Origin: Candolleomyces eurysporus
Taxonomy: Eukaryota > Basidiomycota > Agaricomycetes > Agaricales > Psathyrellaceae
Assembly (NCBI GenBank): GCA_027579435.1
Contig: JANBPK010001040.1
Coordinates: forward strand, 62,001-126,000
Length of the DNA: 64,000 bases
Direction: 5' to 3'
Shown here: positions 42,829 through 54,632 of the stretch, piece after piece
Layout: the number at the start of each line of letters is the position of its first letter
Numbering within the stretch: the stretch's first letter is position 1
Notes under the pieces: generated by a model
The model's input: the letters and a program-made list of their open reading frames with translations, nothing else
What the model was told of the DNA's origin: nothing
Databases searched by the model: none
Made by a program: the position numbers and the translations under genes

Positions 42829-45211
42829 CTAATAGTTCGAAGAGACGCTAGCAGAAAACTGACTACTGGAATTTTGTTGTCGGTCATTAGTGAATCGGTG
42901 GAGCTCCAAATTAGGATCGCTGCTTTCGACCGTTTTGACGGGACCCGTAAACCAGTAAATGCCTCCATACACTGGAATGTAGTACCATACCATGGAAAGG
43001 AAGAGGACGCCTCCAAGTACAACGACGGTGTAGTTCATATCACCAACTGTTGTGGTCGGCGATGTCGGGAACAGGAAGATGATGCTCATGACTGTCATGA
43101 ATACCACTGATATAACAGCACAGGGTGCGCTCTGAGAAATCAAGAGTGTCAGATTTCTTCTGTGATAATGGTGTCACGGAATAATGGGTGTACTCACCAG
43201 AGGGCCGAGATAGAAGGGGCCAGGCGTGAACTCGCAGCCACCCCAGAACCGAGCGACGATGGGAATGGCGTATGCCACATACAATCCGGTCACGGACAGA
43301 GCAAAGGCAGCATTGATCGCTTGGTCTCCCGCAAAAGCGAGCAGCCCCATCGCGATAGCCAGAATTGCGTCGTACCACACGGAGTTGATTGGGGTCTGTG
43401 TGTAACTGCTGATATTGTACAACCAGCCGGAGAAGGGTAAAGCTATCCCGGCGATGGACATTGTCAACTGAACGAATTTAGCTGTTGAGGGGCGGCCAAG
43501 ACGTACCACCATCACGACTGAAGGCGAAAGTTTGACGGCTGGCACCTAGCAGCTACGACGGAGTACGTTAGCATCCAGCCACTGGGAAAAATGAGACGAT
43601 GGCAGGAATGGAGTTCTTACCATACTCGATCCCATCATGTATTGCACCAAGACAACCACAATCCAGACACCCAAAGTCGCCTTTCGCCCAAAACTGTTGA
43701 GGAATATCAGGGCCATTGGCTGGTCGCTATCCCATAACGCCTCAAGATCGGTACCCATACAGAAGGCCAATACCATGTTGATGGCTTAGAGATGCATTAG
43801 GTTAATTAGACCAATCTTGTTGTTGGGGGAGACGTACCCCATCCGAGAAGACCAGCCACTGAGATGGCATTCACAATTCCCCAAGGAACGGCTACGGCAG
43901 CGTTTGAAGATTCTTCCGCAATATGGACACTCGAGTCGAATGAGCCTAGGTTTTCTCGTGTGAGCCTTCCGGTCAAACACAAAGTCAACTAGGTCACTGT
44001 ACGCACAGATTGTCCAGAGGGGAGCCAAGAAACTCAGAATGAAAGCAAACCCGTTCGGCCACCCGTTGACTAAAGTTGCGTCAGTACGAGATCATTACTT
44101 GATCGGTGGGCACGGTGGGCGGTCAACAACGTACAGTTTGTGAACTCCCACAGGGCAAAAGATGTGGTGTTCCTAAATTCATCTGGTGTGGTAATCGGAA
44201 GAATAATAATGATGACCATACACAACCTAAAGAAATTGAGATAAGCTGTCGCTCAGACAGAAGTTTCAACCAGATGCTTACAGGACGTTCAGAACGATGT
44301 AAATGGTTTGCAGACGGGCCAAGACCGTTGTTCCGAGGCAGCAAAGAACGCCATGGGAGAGCACTATAGCACAGTATACGCCGCTTTCGAGCAGTCAGTA
44401 ACAACTTCTGTGAGGTGATGATGATGTACCGCCAGTACGCCACTTACAAAAGCTGGGCATTGTTTGGACTAAAGGTGTCGTTTGAGGCGATGGTTACTGC
44501 GGCCATCACCTGAATTGCGCAACCCCAGTCGATAGAGGCAACGGCTGCGATATTACCAATAGTGTTGGCATCTTTACCAGACGAAAATAGAGACCGCAGA
44601 TCAGCTACATAAAGAATCAGGTGAGATGTGCGACGTACACCCCACAATCCAGCACAATAGCCTTCTCCATCTGGGAGATGCATAAGCGTAGGTCCAGAAA
44701 TACAACTAGGGAGAGGGTAGGTTTAGACCAGAGAATGTGGCAAAAATCGATAATTCAACGTACACCTCCAGATGTGGGCATAGCTGAGGCAAGCTCAGCC
44801 ATCGACATTCCAACGCAAAGGACGAGGAGACTAGCGACGAGCCACTGTTATTCCATCAGGCGTGGTCAGAACATCACCAAAGCGACAGTAGGGTAGTAAA
44901 GCATCGCTCACCCCCCAAACCATGGCAGGTCCTCCTCCATTAGGTAGCGAGTAAAACAAAACCGATGCGATGGAAGGTGTCAATCCAATAATCGAGAAGG
45001 CGATCCCAAACACCTAGCAGCAATCAAAATCGTCGTTAGATCATCGCCAACGCGTTAGCAAAAGTGAGAAAGAATTTGCAGCACGTACCTCCAGAGGCTT
45101 GAAATCACGCTTGAACTCCTGCTTGTAGCCGAGCTGGGCAAGCAAACGGACATCTGCTTTCTTGATCTCCTCTTTGCGCTTCTGGGCTTCAGGATCCTTG
45201 GGTTTAGCCAT
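42829..45211 (-). CDS. Amino-acid/GABA-type permease, APC superfamily (13 exons)
   Basis: Exons (high to low): 45211-45089, 45013-44912, 44844-44764, 44705-44639, 44571-44448, 44383-44282, 44226-44135, 44069-44007, 43945-43838, 43784-43621, 43552-43507, 43442-43198, 43131-42829. All join in phase to 539 aa, the usual size for fungal GABA/choline-type permeases. Landmarks: QEFKRDFKPLE before TM1, FSIIGLTPSIASVLFYSLP, SMAELASAMPTSGGLYFW, ANTIGNIAAVASIDWG, HIAEESSNAAVAVPWGIV, QYMMGSSM, ASRQTFAFSRDGALPFSGW. Twelve membrane helices are expected. It should import an amino acid or related amine by proton symport, drawing on the gradient made by PMA1; the substrate cannot be told from sequence. The ATG at 45211 is the first in frame after an upstream stop. 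Confidence 0.92.
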
Positions 45212-46185
45212 CTTGCCTTCGAGCTTGAGGAACCCGTTCCGGCCTTGGTTGCGGTCACTGGAGGTATCCCTTATGATTCACTCGGAGTCGGTCGCTCCGC
45301 CGATCGAAGGACGGGTGCAGTTGACGGAGGAGGAGAAAGAGGATGCTACGGACAGTGACTAGGGAAAGAAAGGATGAAAGCTGGCAGTAAATCCAACAGC
45401 GCCAGCACGAGTGCGTAGGGAACGGAAAAGTTTATAGACAACCCACGGAACGCGGGAAAAAATGAGGGAAACGAGAGAGAGATGATAAGCAGCCCTTGAT
45501 AACCAATGGAAACAACCATGTGTGCGGGTAACCCTTCCTCGATCAGAGGCCTAGTGCGGCCGAAGAAGGCGCGGCATCGTACAGAACGACGCGTACCAAG
45601 ACAAATTTCAACAGCGTCTGAAGCATATCCTGCAGTGAAGCAGAATGAAGCTCGGTGTAATTGAAGTGTTAGGAATCAGAGAGTGGTCTACGTCCGTCTA
45701 AACAGCAAGCTTTGGACACTGAATGATGGAATATAGATAGACATCGAAGTCAAACCTCGAACCTCGGACCAGAAAATAGAACCTCGCCCAGGGGAAAGGG
45801 GCTGCTTCGAATGTGAGCGTGGAAGGTTTCGCGGTGGGAGTTTGAGCGAGCCTAGTATAATGTCCGATCGTCGGAACGCACGTAGCGCGGGATGTGGAGA
45901 AACCGTCTTGAGATACGAAGTGAGCTTGGAAATATGCAGCAGCAATTGCATTTCAATCAACAAGAAAGGTACGTGCTGAGGGAAGAGGAGACAGCATTGC
46001 AACGAAGCAAAGAAAGCTACGGAGTCAGAGCGGCAGAACCTCACGACGTATCAATTCGGCTACGAAGCATCTCGCCATCATGATCAAAAAAAAAACACCG
46101 AAGAACGGATGACGAAGCCAATCAGTTGCGAAAATCCACCGCACTATTACCCAATTTTTGAGTTGAGTGGAGGTGGCACGGTTAT
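45212..46185. other. Permease upstream region
   Basis: No gene seen. A short poly-A run lies at 46085-46094, close to the end of the MYND gene. Confidence 0.5.
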
Positions 46186-48050
46186 TTATTTGAAGCCACC
46201 AGCAAACCACCCATTCGAGTTGTAAAAGCCGTCTAGTCGACCAGGCTCTGTCTTCAAAAGCATGCTTCCCCAAGGGTTGCGGCAAGGTCCTAATTCTGGG
46301 ACCAGCGGCGCTCCAAGTTCGGAGAGCATGGCAGATTCCTTCCCGGCTTCCAATTCGTTGAAAGACTGCGAAGCATATCAGCGAGCCAGTGACACAAATC
46401 AAATATGAGGGACTCACCGTAAAGACAGATGGTACCTTTTTCTCGATAAGCATCTTCATTGTTTCTTTCCATGAGTCGGATTCAACCTCGGATGCTCCAG
46501 AATTGAATGCAACGGCGAGGTCGGGCACCTTGAATGAACTTCCTTTCTGTTGAATGTGCTCGTGATAGGTGCTATGCACGGCGTCAGTCAGGGAAGCCCA
46601 ATAGCAGGAGAATGAACCAACGCAGCAGACAACTGTTGGACGCGTTTTCGGCCGTCCCTTAGACAGTTTCTAAACAACTTATCACGCCTCTGCAGTGAAG
46701 AAGTATACGACCAAACCTACGGGCAAGTATCCAGTTCCATCTCCGGACCACCTTGTGTGTCCGTCTGATTGACGGCGCTCATCTCAGGACCGCAGAGCAG
46801 AAGCTGGACAATTCGTGAGTTATAATGCAGAAGGCCTTAGTGTGGACATACCTCCAGCCTCTTTAGCCCAGGAAGGCGATGCACAATCTCCTCAAAGACC
46901 ATCGAATTCTGTATTTCGGGTCCAGAAGGACCAAGGACCTAGACTACAGTCAATCAAAGGGTATCCTCGAAGGGCCGAACCTACATACATGAATCACGAG
47001 CGTGTCCTTCGGTTTCCACTCTCCGTTCAACACTTCCAGTGCGTATAAGATCGTCATCGGTAGAGCGAGGCCATCTGAAGCAGATCGCAGGAAAGGCCCC
47101 TTCCCCGCTGGAACATCGAGGTGACTTGCAAACTCTCCTTCCCAGGTGGAGCCCTTTAGCGACGACCACTCGTCCATCACGCGTTCCGGAGCCCATGTCA
47201 GAGGCGCAGAATCGGCGAGAGCGGTAGGTGCGTCTGGAGAAATGGAGGTCTTTGCGTCAGCAAGGAGATTGAAAAACCGAACATCCTCTCTGATCTGCTG
47301 GTTGAGCTGGCACTGAGAAAGATTGCCATAGCCATTTATAGGGACAGTGCCATGAGTTTTCTTGATCAGAGCGAAATGCCTTGGGGAGCAAAAGAACGTG
47401 GATTGACAGTCCATGCACTTTTGTAGCTGCGTCGACGATGGCTGGCCTTGCTGTTTGGCTCGAATGCGAATCATGCGATCTGTTATACCGCTATCAAGTT
47501 CTGTTCATCATGGATGCATGCTATAGTAGAGTTGTATCGACTCACCACGCAGCACATCGAGGCTCCCACCCAAACAGATTACGTTCAATCACGGTCAACG
47601 GCCGGCCGATAATCTTCTCAAAGTCATACACGTCGGCATGGAGGCACATCCCAGTCAATTCCGCCAATTCTTGCGTGTTGATAACGTCTCCGCTGGTAGG
47701 GTCTGCGAGATTGTAGAAATGAAGGGCCATAGAAGAACCAGCATCTTCTAGGGCACGAAGAGCCTTGCAAACCGGCTTATGTCGGGGCCAATCGCCCTGA
47801 TAGAGGCACAGGTGAGCACTATCAATGCAAATACCTGGTAAGTATGACCTTTTGACACGCTAAACACACGTCCGACATTGTCATCAACCACTTTGGAGAG
47901 CATAGTCATGGCTCGATACGCACCTGAACTACAATATCCAATTCGCTTGCACGCTGAGCATTTCGATATGCCGGGCTTCTCTGCAAAACACTTATAGCAG
48001 GCTTGACCTAGGTTCGCGGAGAGAGGTGGTATACGCTGAAAATGAGCCAT
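46186..48050 (-). CDS. MYND zinc-finger protein with MSS51-like C-terminal region (9 exons)
   Basis: Exons (high to low): 48050-47924, 47859-47849, 47796-47546, 47490-46989, 46938-46852, 46803-46721, 46657-46622, 46571-46418, 46365-46186, in phase for 476 aa. The MYND finger is complete at residues 18-56: C18, C21, C31, C34, C40, C44, H52, C56. Its Cys44-Gln pair is supplied by an 11-nt exon. The C-terminal half has HVLGPSGPEIQN, LLLCGPEMSAVNQT, DLAVAFNSG, KKVPSVFT, NELEAG and a final NGWFAGGFK. This is the pattern of fungal proteins annotated as mitochondrial splicing suppressor 51-like. True yeast Mss51 activates COX1 translation; most mushroom relatives have unknown roles, and no clear mitochondrial presequence is visible here. 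Confidence 0.87.
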
Positions 48051-48386
48051 TGCTCGAGTGGGAGACGGGAACAAAGCTGGGACGAGGCAAATTTGAGGCG
48101 CTGCTCGATGTGCTTGGCACTGCTTGTCGTCGCGTGCAAACCGAAACCTGACGCCACTGACGCGACGAGCACCATCTGATCCATCCTCCACAATCCAATG
48201 GAGCCCACCGTTCAGTTTTCTTTTCTCACATTCATAGTACAGAATACGGCAGAAACGGGCGATCTAAACGAGGATTACGCAAATTTTTGGACTACTTGTT
48301 ACACAACGCTTGGGAGATTTGAACTTGACGTAAAATACAGGATTCATCGAGGAATCGCGATGATTGTAAGGACGGTAAAAAGCCTC
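48051..48386. other. Short intergenic region
   Basis: Upstream DNA of the MYND gene, directly after the end of the helical-protein gene. No site recognised. Confidence 0.5.
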
Positions 48387-50010
48387 TCAGGCGGACGCTG
48401 CGTTCGCCTTTTCGTTAGCACGATTCTCAAGCTCTGAGGCATATTTCTCCAATCCAGCCTGGAGAGGACCGCACATGGCACGGGCAAGTCTGACCTCTTT
48501 CTTGAACCTCTGCAAGTGCGCATGCGAGTGTAATCGTGGTTAAAGAACTGCAATGAAATCGAGGGACAGCAAATAGCCCACCAAGTTGGTTTCAGCCCCG
48601 TATCCGCCCTTAAGATGCTCCTGGAATTGAACAGACTGACTTCGAACCTAGTATGGCTCATCAGAATTAGATACTATAGACGCGGACTAGGATCTGCTTA
48701 CAGAGGACCAAATTTCCGCGAACAAGACCAGCTTCTCGCAAATCAAAGAAATATCGGGCTTCACCCCGTCGAAGTCGCTCTGGAGGTTAGCAAGAACCTG
48801 CTGTCTGCGGTTAACGTCTTCGAGGGCGTCTTTCTTGCCTTGCAACTCCTTTGCCTTGTCTATGAATTGAGAGTTAAACGTTGATGATTAATTCTGACCC
48901 ACGATCGATAGGCATCATAAAACCTCACCATTGCGTTGGGACTTGTACTTCGCAAGCATAGAGCCAGCTACGATGGCGCCAATGATCTTCAGCCGTATCA
49001 ACAGAAAGCCAGCTGAAAGTTGAACATGATGTACGTACGCAAAGGCAGGCACTAGTCGCAGTGAGTGCAGTCGTAGCATCTTTGATCTGGACCAGATATA
49101 TCAGCGGTCAGGTTGGAATCGAACTTGAAGGAGCCTACCTTCTTGTCCAAACTGACAGGGTTGCAAGCAGAAGTTACTCGAAGACGTGGGTATTAAATAA
49201 GGAAATGACCCACTCGTCGATTTGTCCTTGAATAGTATTGATTTCAAGCTTCAAATCCTCCGCCTCCTTTTCGAGCTTGGCACCTTGCTCCTTGATCCAA
49301 GCATCCAACTCGGGGACGAAGGCTTCAATATCACGTTTGAGATCGAGGAAGCCCCGCGACATTTCATCGGATCTATCATGCTTTTCGTCCTACGTGTCCA
49401 GGATCAGGAAAAATGAGCATTCCAAAGGCAGTCAGCAAAACTGACGATGAATGACTGGAGCTCTACAATGACGTCCTTGCGGTCCTGGTCGGACTGGATG
49501 CTCTCAACCATGTCAAGGAAGACTTGGTCGAAACCTACACCGAAACGTGAGACAGAATACCAACGAGGCCAATATGGGTGCCTACGTCTAAGAATCGCGA
49601 CATGCTCGGACGCGACATCGCGAGACAGCATAAGGTGTTCGACCCAGCGCTGAACAGCCAATAGTGGTCAGCCTTAAGCTATCAAAGACATAAAAGGTGG
49701 TACTTACTTGGTTAAAGCCTTTCCATTCGCTGTTGTAGTTACTGAATCCAGGGAAGTCCTTCCCATACTCGGCGACCATATCATCGAACTTCCTGGACAC
49801 CCTATCGAAGGACGCGTCGACTTCGTTGGCCCAAGTCCCAACTTCCTTAACGTTCTCTTGGAATTTCTTCACCATCTCGTCGTCCTCCAGTTGCGAGGTA
49901 ATCTCGGTTGCGTACTGGATTACTTCGTCATCGCTCGGACCGCCATTGGCTGCCCAAGTTGCGAGGAGATGGTCGATGGTCTCGGGGTCGGAGGTTGCGG
50001 CGGTAGCCAT
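48387..50010 (-). CDS. All-alpha coiled-coil protein with a central hydrophobic segment (10 exons)
   Basis: Exons (high to low): 50010-49708, 49649-49586, 49534-49446, 49389-49214, 49151-49139, 49086-49039, 48986-48929, 48859-48702, 48647-48582, 48509-48387, all in phase for 365 aa. Exon 5 is 13 nt. The protein is almost entirely helical by composition, with charged heptad-like stretches (KEQGAKLEKEAEDLKLEI, KELQGKKDALEDVNRRQQ). They flank one hydrophobic segment at about residues 219-242 (SACLCIIGAIVAGSML). Two long helical parts around a membrane-active hairpin is the layout of ClyA/XaxA-type helical pore formers. I infer this from layout only; an ordinary coiled-coil protein with one membrane span is equally possible. 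It shares FDQVFL.M and DRKD..VEL with the divergent neighbour. A TATA box lies 58 nt upstream of the ATG. Confidence 0.75.
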
Positions 50011-50067
50011 TTCGAAGAGTAGTTGAATGAGAACGGTGTTGTGGGATCAGGTGGAATGAGGGTTTAC

Positions 50068-50077
50068 TTTTTATATA
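50068..50077 (-). promoter_or_regulatory. TATA box of the 365-aa helical-protein gene
   Basis: The minus strand reads TATATAAAAA, 58 nt upstream of the ATG at 50010. Confidence 0.6.
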
Positions 50078-50620
50078 GACGACATTCCGCGGACGTGAAA
50101 GATTCGTTGAGTTGAGGAAGGTGAGCCGAGGATATTCAGATCATGAGTTGTTATTCTGACGGCGCATTAGAGTGCGTTCTGGAGAATCATTGGGAGGTGG
50201 CTGGAATGGAACAATACTCAGAGTGGCGTGTAGCATGCGGAACCGAAGCAACCGGAAGAACAATGAGAGTGCTACTGGCGCATAGTTTGGATTCAGAAGT
50301 AAGGGACGATCACGAGTCAACTGATCAACCCCCAATGCCGAGTCCCTCGTGCTCCGAGCTATCTTCCCCGCATCTTTGAAGATGCGTGGAATGGAATACC
50401 TTTCTAAATTATCTACATCAGAAGGAGCCACAATATGAACGGGTAGACGTACTTTTTGCTCACAATAGATGCCCTCGTTCTTCTCGAGAGTTGCGGATGA
50501 GATCCCGAAACCCGAGGTGTGGTCAAGCTCCACCTCGGTTGAAGGTCCAAGCCGAAATTCTCTCGATTCACTACTTATTCTTGTGCACAACTGTACATCA
50601 TCTGGAGCTGGAGAGTAGAG
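50078..50620. other. Shared upstream region of the head-to-head pair
   Basis: About 540 bp between the two TATA boxes. A minus frame of 185 codons (50141-50698) spans it but has no family signal and covers both promoters, so it is not called. Confidence 0.5.
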
Positions 50621-50626
50621 TATAAG
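50621..50626 (+). promoter_or_regulatory. TATA-like box of the 186-aa helical-protein gene
   Basis: TATAAG, 77 nt upstream of the ATG at 50698. Confidence 0.45.
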
Positions 50627-50697
50627 AACTGGATTGGTGCTTGCAGTGAAAGCACAACCCATACCTTCAATCTCATCCCCCATTGACAACTTCAACA

Positions 50698-51562
50698 ATG
50701 TCTTACACTTCGCCTTTCCTTAACCCTCAGCCGTACGTCAGCGGTGTGAACAACCTCTCTACTGAGGGTATCACCATCGACGAAGGTGTCGCCCGGGCCC
50801 TTCGCCAAGCCGCGGATTTCTCCAACAACTATTCTGGCAATTGGTCGCTGGTATCTAGTCTCAAAGACACCACGGCGCAGTTCAACGAGGCAGGGTTTCT
50901 ACTCCAATCTGAACGGTGATGAACGTTGACGAACCAAAAGCTAGGTTTGGACCAAGGCTTTGCAGCAATCTCGAGATGCCGCGTCGTCCATCTCGGCCTG
51001 GTACCAAAGTGAGATAGCGCAACTTCGTGAGCTCCAGTCGTTACTGACGGAGGACTATCACAGGGTTTGACCAGGTCTTCCTCTCCATGATAAACGACGT
51101 GGAGAGCCAGCAGGACGCCAAGGACCTTGCCACTGAGCTCAATGCCCTGCTTAGAGTTCGTTATTCCGCTTTCCTTCGTCAACATTGCCTGATGAGCATT
51201 TTCTTGCCCACTCCACAGGAAGAGTATCCTTCCAAGAAGTATCAACTGGATTCGACCCCCGGGCCAAAGAAAGCATTCGAGGAAATCGAAGGCTTGGTAG
51301 GTGACATCCCCGGAAGCGACGCAGTTGGTCTGAAAATCTTTCTCGCAGGTAACTAAAGAGAGCGAACACATTGTTCAGGTTCTCCACGACGGAAAGGACT
51401 GGCAAAAGAGCACCGCGGTATGTCACTGAACGTTTGCTTAAAGGCCGCAAAGCTCACCCGTTACTTGATTGGCAGGAGCTCAAAAAGGACCTTCCTAGCA
51501 TCCAGGGAGGCGTCGGGAAAATTCGAGGTGCCTTGAACAACTACGCAACCAAACTTGCATGA
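50698..51562 (+). CDS. Small helical protein, shortened paralogue of the divergent neighbour (6 exons)
   Basis: Proposed exons 50698-50850, 50945-51026, 51064-51155, 51219-51296, 51349-51417 and 51476-51562 are in phase for 186 aa. The strongest link to the neighbour is GFDQVFL/RFDQVFL.M followed by DAKDLATEL against DRKDVIVEL. Both are preceded by an SRD.A segment, and the intron before RFDQ has the same phase in both. The protein is helix-rich and lacks the hydrophobic segment of its partner. Intron 2 is only 37 nt but has a clear branch (TTACTGAC) and acceptor. Intron 1 (GTATCT donor, 94 nt) is the weakest call. It could also be a decaying gene. Function unknown. Confidence 0.6.
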
Positions 51563-52084
51563 ATTCCAAGCTTCTTAAGTGAGGCGAAAGGTCCTTGCAG
51601 TCTGACCTGAATTCCTAGTATCGGAATTGTTTATTTCGTATGTTGTAAGATATAGCAGACGCTTGTTGAGTGTATGGGATGCTTTCGAGCGATTCAAACT
51701 TCGAAGATGAACGTCACAAGCAAGAGGGAGATTGCCAATTGAGATCGCCTAACTCTAGTCCGGAACCAAAGCCCTCATGCATTGGAACTAGGTATTTCCG
51801 AAAGACTGCTCCAAAGTAAATAATAACCAGCACGTCGAACGATCTATCTCATATTGGATCCTTTAGAAAGGGGTTCTGTGCCACACCAGTAACGGGATTT
51901 CGTTTTTGAATCAGTCAAAACCTGAAGTTTTTTTTNATTTGTGTATATCATACATATGATCCGACTGAGATAATTCATATTCATGGAACAGCGACGGATG
52001 TCCTCGTTCGAGCTCAGGATTCCCTACGGTTCGGATCAGGTAAAAGGGCTAGATATCGAACGCACAGGCATATCTTGAAATCAT
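51563..52084. other. Convergent intergenic region
   Basis: Lies between the small helical gene (+) and the first P450 (-). It has an N at 51936 after a T run. No gene seen. Confidence 0.5.
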
Positions 52085-54173
52085 TTATTGCAGGAGGTGT
52101 TCGCGTCCCGGCCTTAAACGAACCTCGCACTTGAAGGGTTGCGGTTTGCTTCGTGTGCACCTTTGTGTTACCGACTGTCGAAAGGGGGAACGTTGAATAT
52201 AACTTACGTGACAAATGGGTTCCTCGTCTCAAGCTTCATCGGAGCCACGTTCCCTTCTTTGTCTTTCGGGGCGGCAATGCTATAAGTGGCGAGGAGCGAT
52301 GCAGCCATTAGGAACAAAGCATCGTTACTGAAGTGTCGGCCAGGGCAGATACTATGGTCGATTCGTCTTTAGCTTCGAGGTCATATCTAAAAGGTAGGAC
52401 ATGGGGTTAACTTACCGACGCCCATGTCCGAAAGCTGCAATATCGGGATCTGGAACCGACGGGTCAATTTTTCCGTCCTTGAAGTATCGTTCAGGAAGGA
52501 ACTCGAAAGGTCGGTCGAAAATATCAGGGTCGTGCATGATAGCCCTGTTGAGACGTCAGTTTGCGAACACTGACATTCAAAAACCGAGGCTGGTTCAAGT
52601 CCCTTACCAGTTATTTTGTAATATGAAGGTTCCCTTCGGAATAAAGTAGCCATCATATTCATCATCTTCCGTATTAGCGTGGGCTACACCTGGATACAAC
52701 GGTGAGCAGTAGAATGGCGAAGCATGGACTACCGATGACAATGCCACCCACCCAGAGGAACCACAGAGTACCATCGACTAACTTCTTTGACAATTGCATG
52801 GACGTACGGTAGCTCCTCGCGATCTGACACGACTGGCAACCTGTCTGAGGCAATGACCTTGTCAATCTCTTCCTGGGCCTTCGTTTGCATCTCTGGATAG
52901 TTTGCAAGGACGTATACGAGAGCAGTTGCCGAGCTGACAGTGGTCTCCGTCCCAGCTATGGATTGATGCAACCATCACTTCATGAGAAAGCGAGTAATAG
53001 GATGTAAATCACCTACCCACATACGCTACAGCACACACATTGCGTGCGACCTCCTCCAGATCCTTTCGATCGGGATCACTTTCTTCAGGTAGACGGTCGA
53101 TGAGACCGTGCGCCATGCTAGGGTAGTTGCCCTTCCTTCCATCCTCCTTTATGGCACTGTAAGAGCTCCGAACAAGGACATCACATTAGGTCCTCACCAT
53201 ATCACGTTTCGCTTCCTCGAATGGGGGAAACCGCATTTTGGCGTTCAGGTGGGCCATATCTCTGAACTTGTTCTTGAAACCAGCCCCAGGAAACCAGGAC
53301 GGAACATATCGTAGGATGGGGAAGTAGTCCACTAGATACCTGCCTGGGATCACTGCCTCGGAGAGTTCCAGGATGAGTTCTTCGGCGTTGTGGATGAGCG
53401 ACTCATTTTGTCTGATATCGTCAAAGCCGTAAGCCGTGCGCATAATCGCCGTTCCAAAGAGGCTAATTTTGTGGTCAGAAATTATTCGACGTATAGAGGG
53501 GGAGAGCTAGAGCTCAACCTACAATTGTAAACCGATGAAGATATGATCAGGATTCGACCTGATCTTTTGTAAGAACAGCTTGATCTCTTCATTCATTATG
53601 GGATGGTACTCTCGCACTGCATTATTGTTGAGATACTGATGAAAGGCCCGGCGTTGTTGTCTCCACCCCACACCATAAGGCAATGCGCCTAAATTCCAGT
53701 CAAAATCCATCCTGTGGATCGGATCGAGCGCATCAACACATTTACAAGTTAGACTAGGATGGTGACAGGCAGAAAAGGAGAACTCCTTACATCGCTATCA
53801 TAGGCTGGACTGGGCGACCTGAATAGATTGTAGCCCTCTTGTCCAACAAGTCGACAACGCGGCGACGAGAACCGAGCACTAGAATTCCTTGTCCAAGCGC
53901 CTTCAAATAGATCATGTCACCTGAGGAAAGTATTACCTATGCTGAATCTCCTGGAGCAGGGAGAGATTTACCATATTCCTTGCAGAGCTTGTCGTACCCT
54001 GCCCAAGGAACGATTTGGGGAAGATCGAACATATTGCCAACCAGGGGTAGACCTCTGGGACCAGGCGGAAGCGGAAGCTGGCGCGGATTTCGGCTTCTGC
54101 GGGAAACGATTCCTTTCACAACTAGGATGAATCCTAGTCCAATGAGCGGGATTATGATGGTGGAACTGAACAT
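52085..54173 (-). CDS. Cytochrome P450, copy 1 (10 exons)
   Basis: A haem monooxygenase anchored in the ER membrane. Exons (high to low): 54173-53972, 53920-53791, 53711-53523, 53462-53198, 53146-53017, 52955-52752, 52689-52608, 52544-52416, 52351-52208, 52160-52085, in phase for 516 aa. N-terminal anchor (IIIPLIGLGFILVV), proline-rich hinge LPLPPGPRGLPLVGN, WRQQRRAFHQYL in helix C, oxygen-binding AGTETT, ExxR (KEVSR), PERYF and the haem loop FGHGRRICPG (Cys about 446) are all present. It belongs to the basidiomycete clan often annotated as O-methylsterigmatocystin oxidoreductase-like, a label that does not fix the substrate. It is the most divergent of the four copies. Confidence 0.92.
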
Positions 54174-54632
54174 GCTGAGGAAATGAGGGCGTGCGAGAGG
54201 GAGGCTCCAATTCTCAGACGTTATCTGGAGTCTGGCCCTTGGTTTTATCCACCGCCTGGCAAGAATCGGCCAAACCTGGGCTGGTGTGGCGTCTTCTTCA
54301 AGATCTTGACACTCTACTCAATTCGAAGAAGGCTTTAATGACGATATCTGTAAGTGGAATGTTAATGGGAAGATCATCTGGACAACCAGAGATACTGAGA
54401 CCGAGTTTGATTTCACTTTTTACGAAGAAGTAATGACCCACATTCAAGCCCCGTAAGAGTTTCCGTGAGTCATATGGAGCAAGGGGAACGGAAAATGTTC
54501 AATTCAGTCGAATATAACAGGCGATAATAGGGAGAAGCAAACGCTGCGTCAGCAAACGGTGGGAGTGGTGACAAAGAGAGCACATTGAGCATTGGCCCGT
54601 TGATCCGTCAAAAGGTACTTCTGAAAGATAAT
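54174..54632. other. Spacer between P450 copies 1 and 2
   Basis: Upstream DNA of copy 1. No site or gene recognised. Confidence 0.5.

Noticed and set aside
50141..50698. Minus-strand frame of 185 codons between the helical-protein genes
   Set aside because: It spans both promoters and lacks any family signal, so it is most likely chance.
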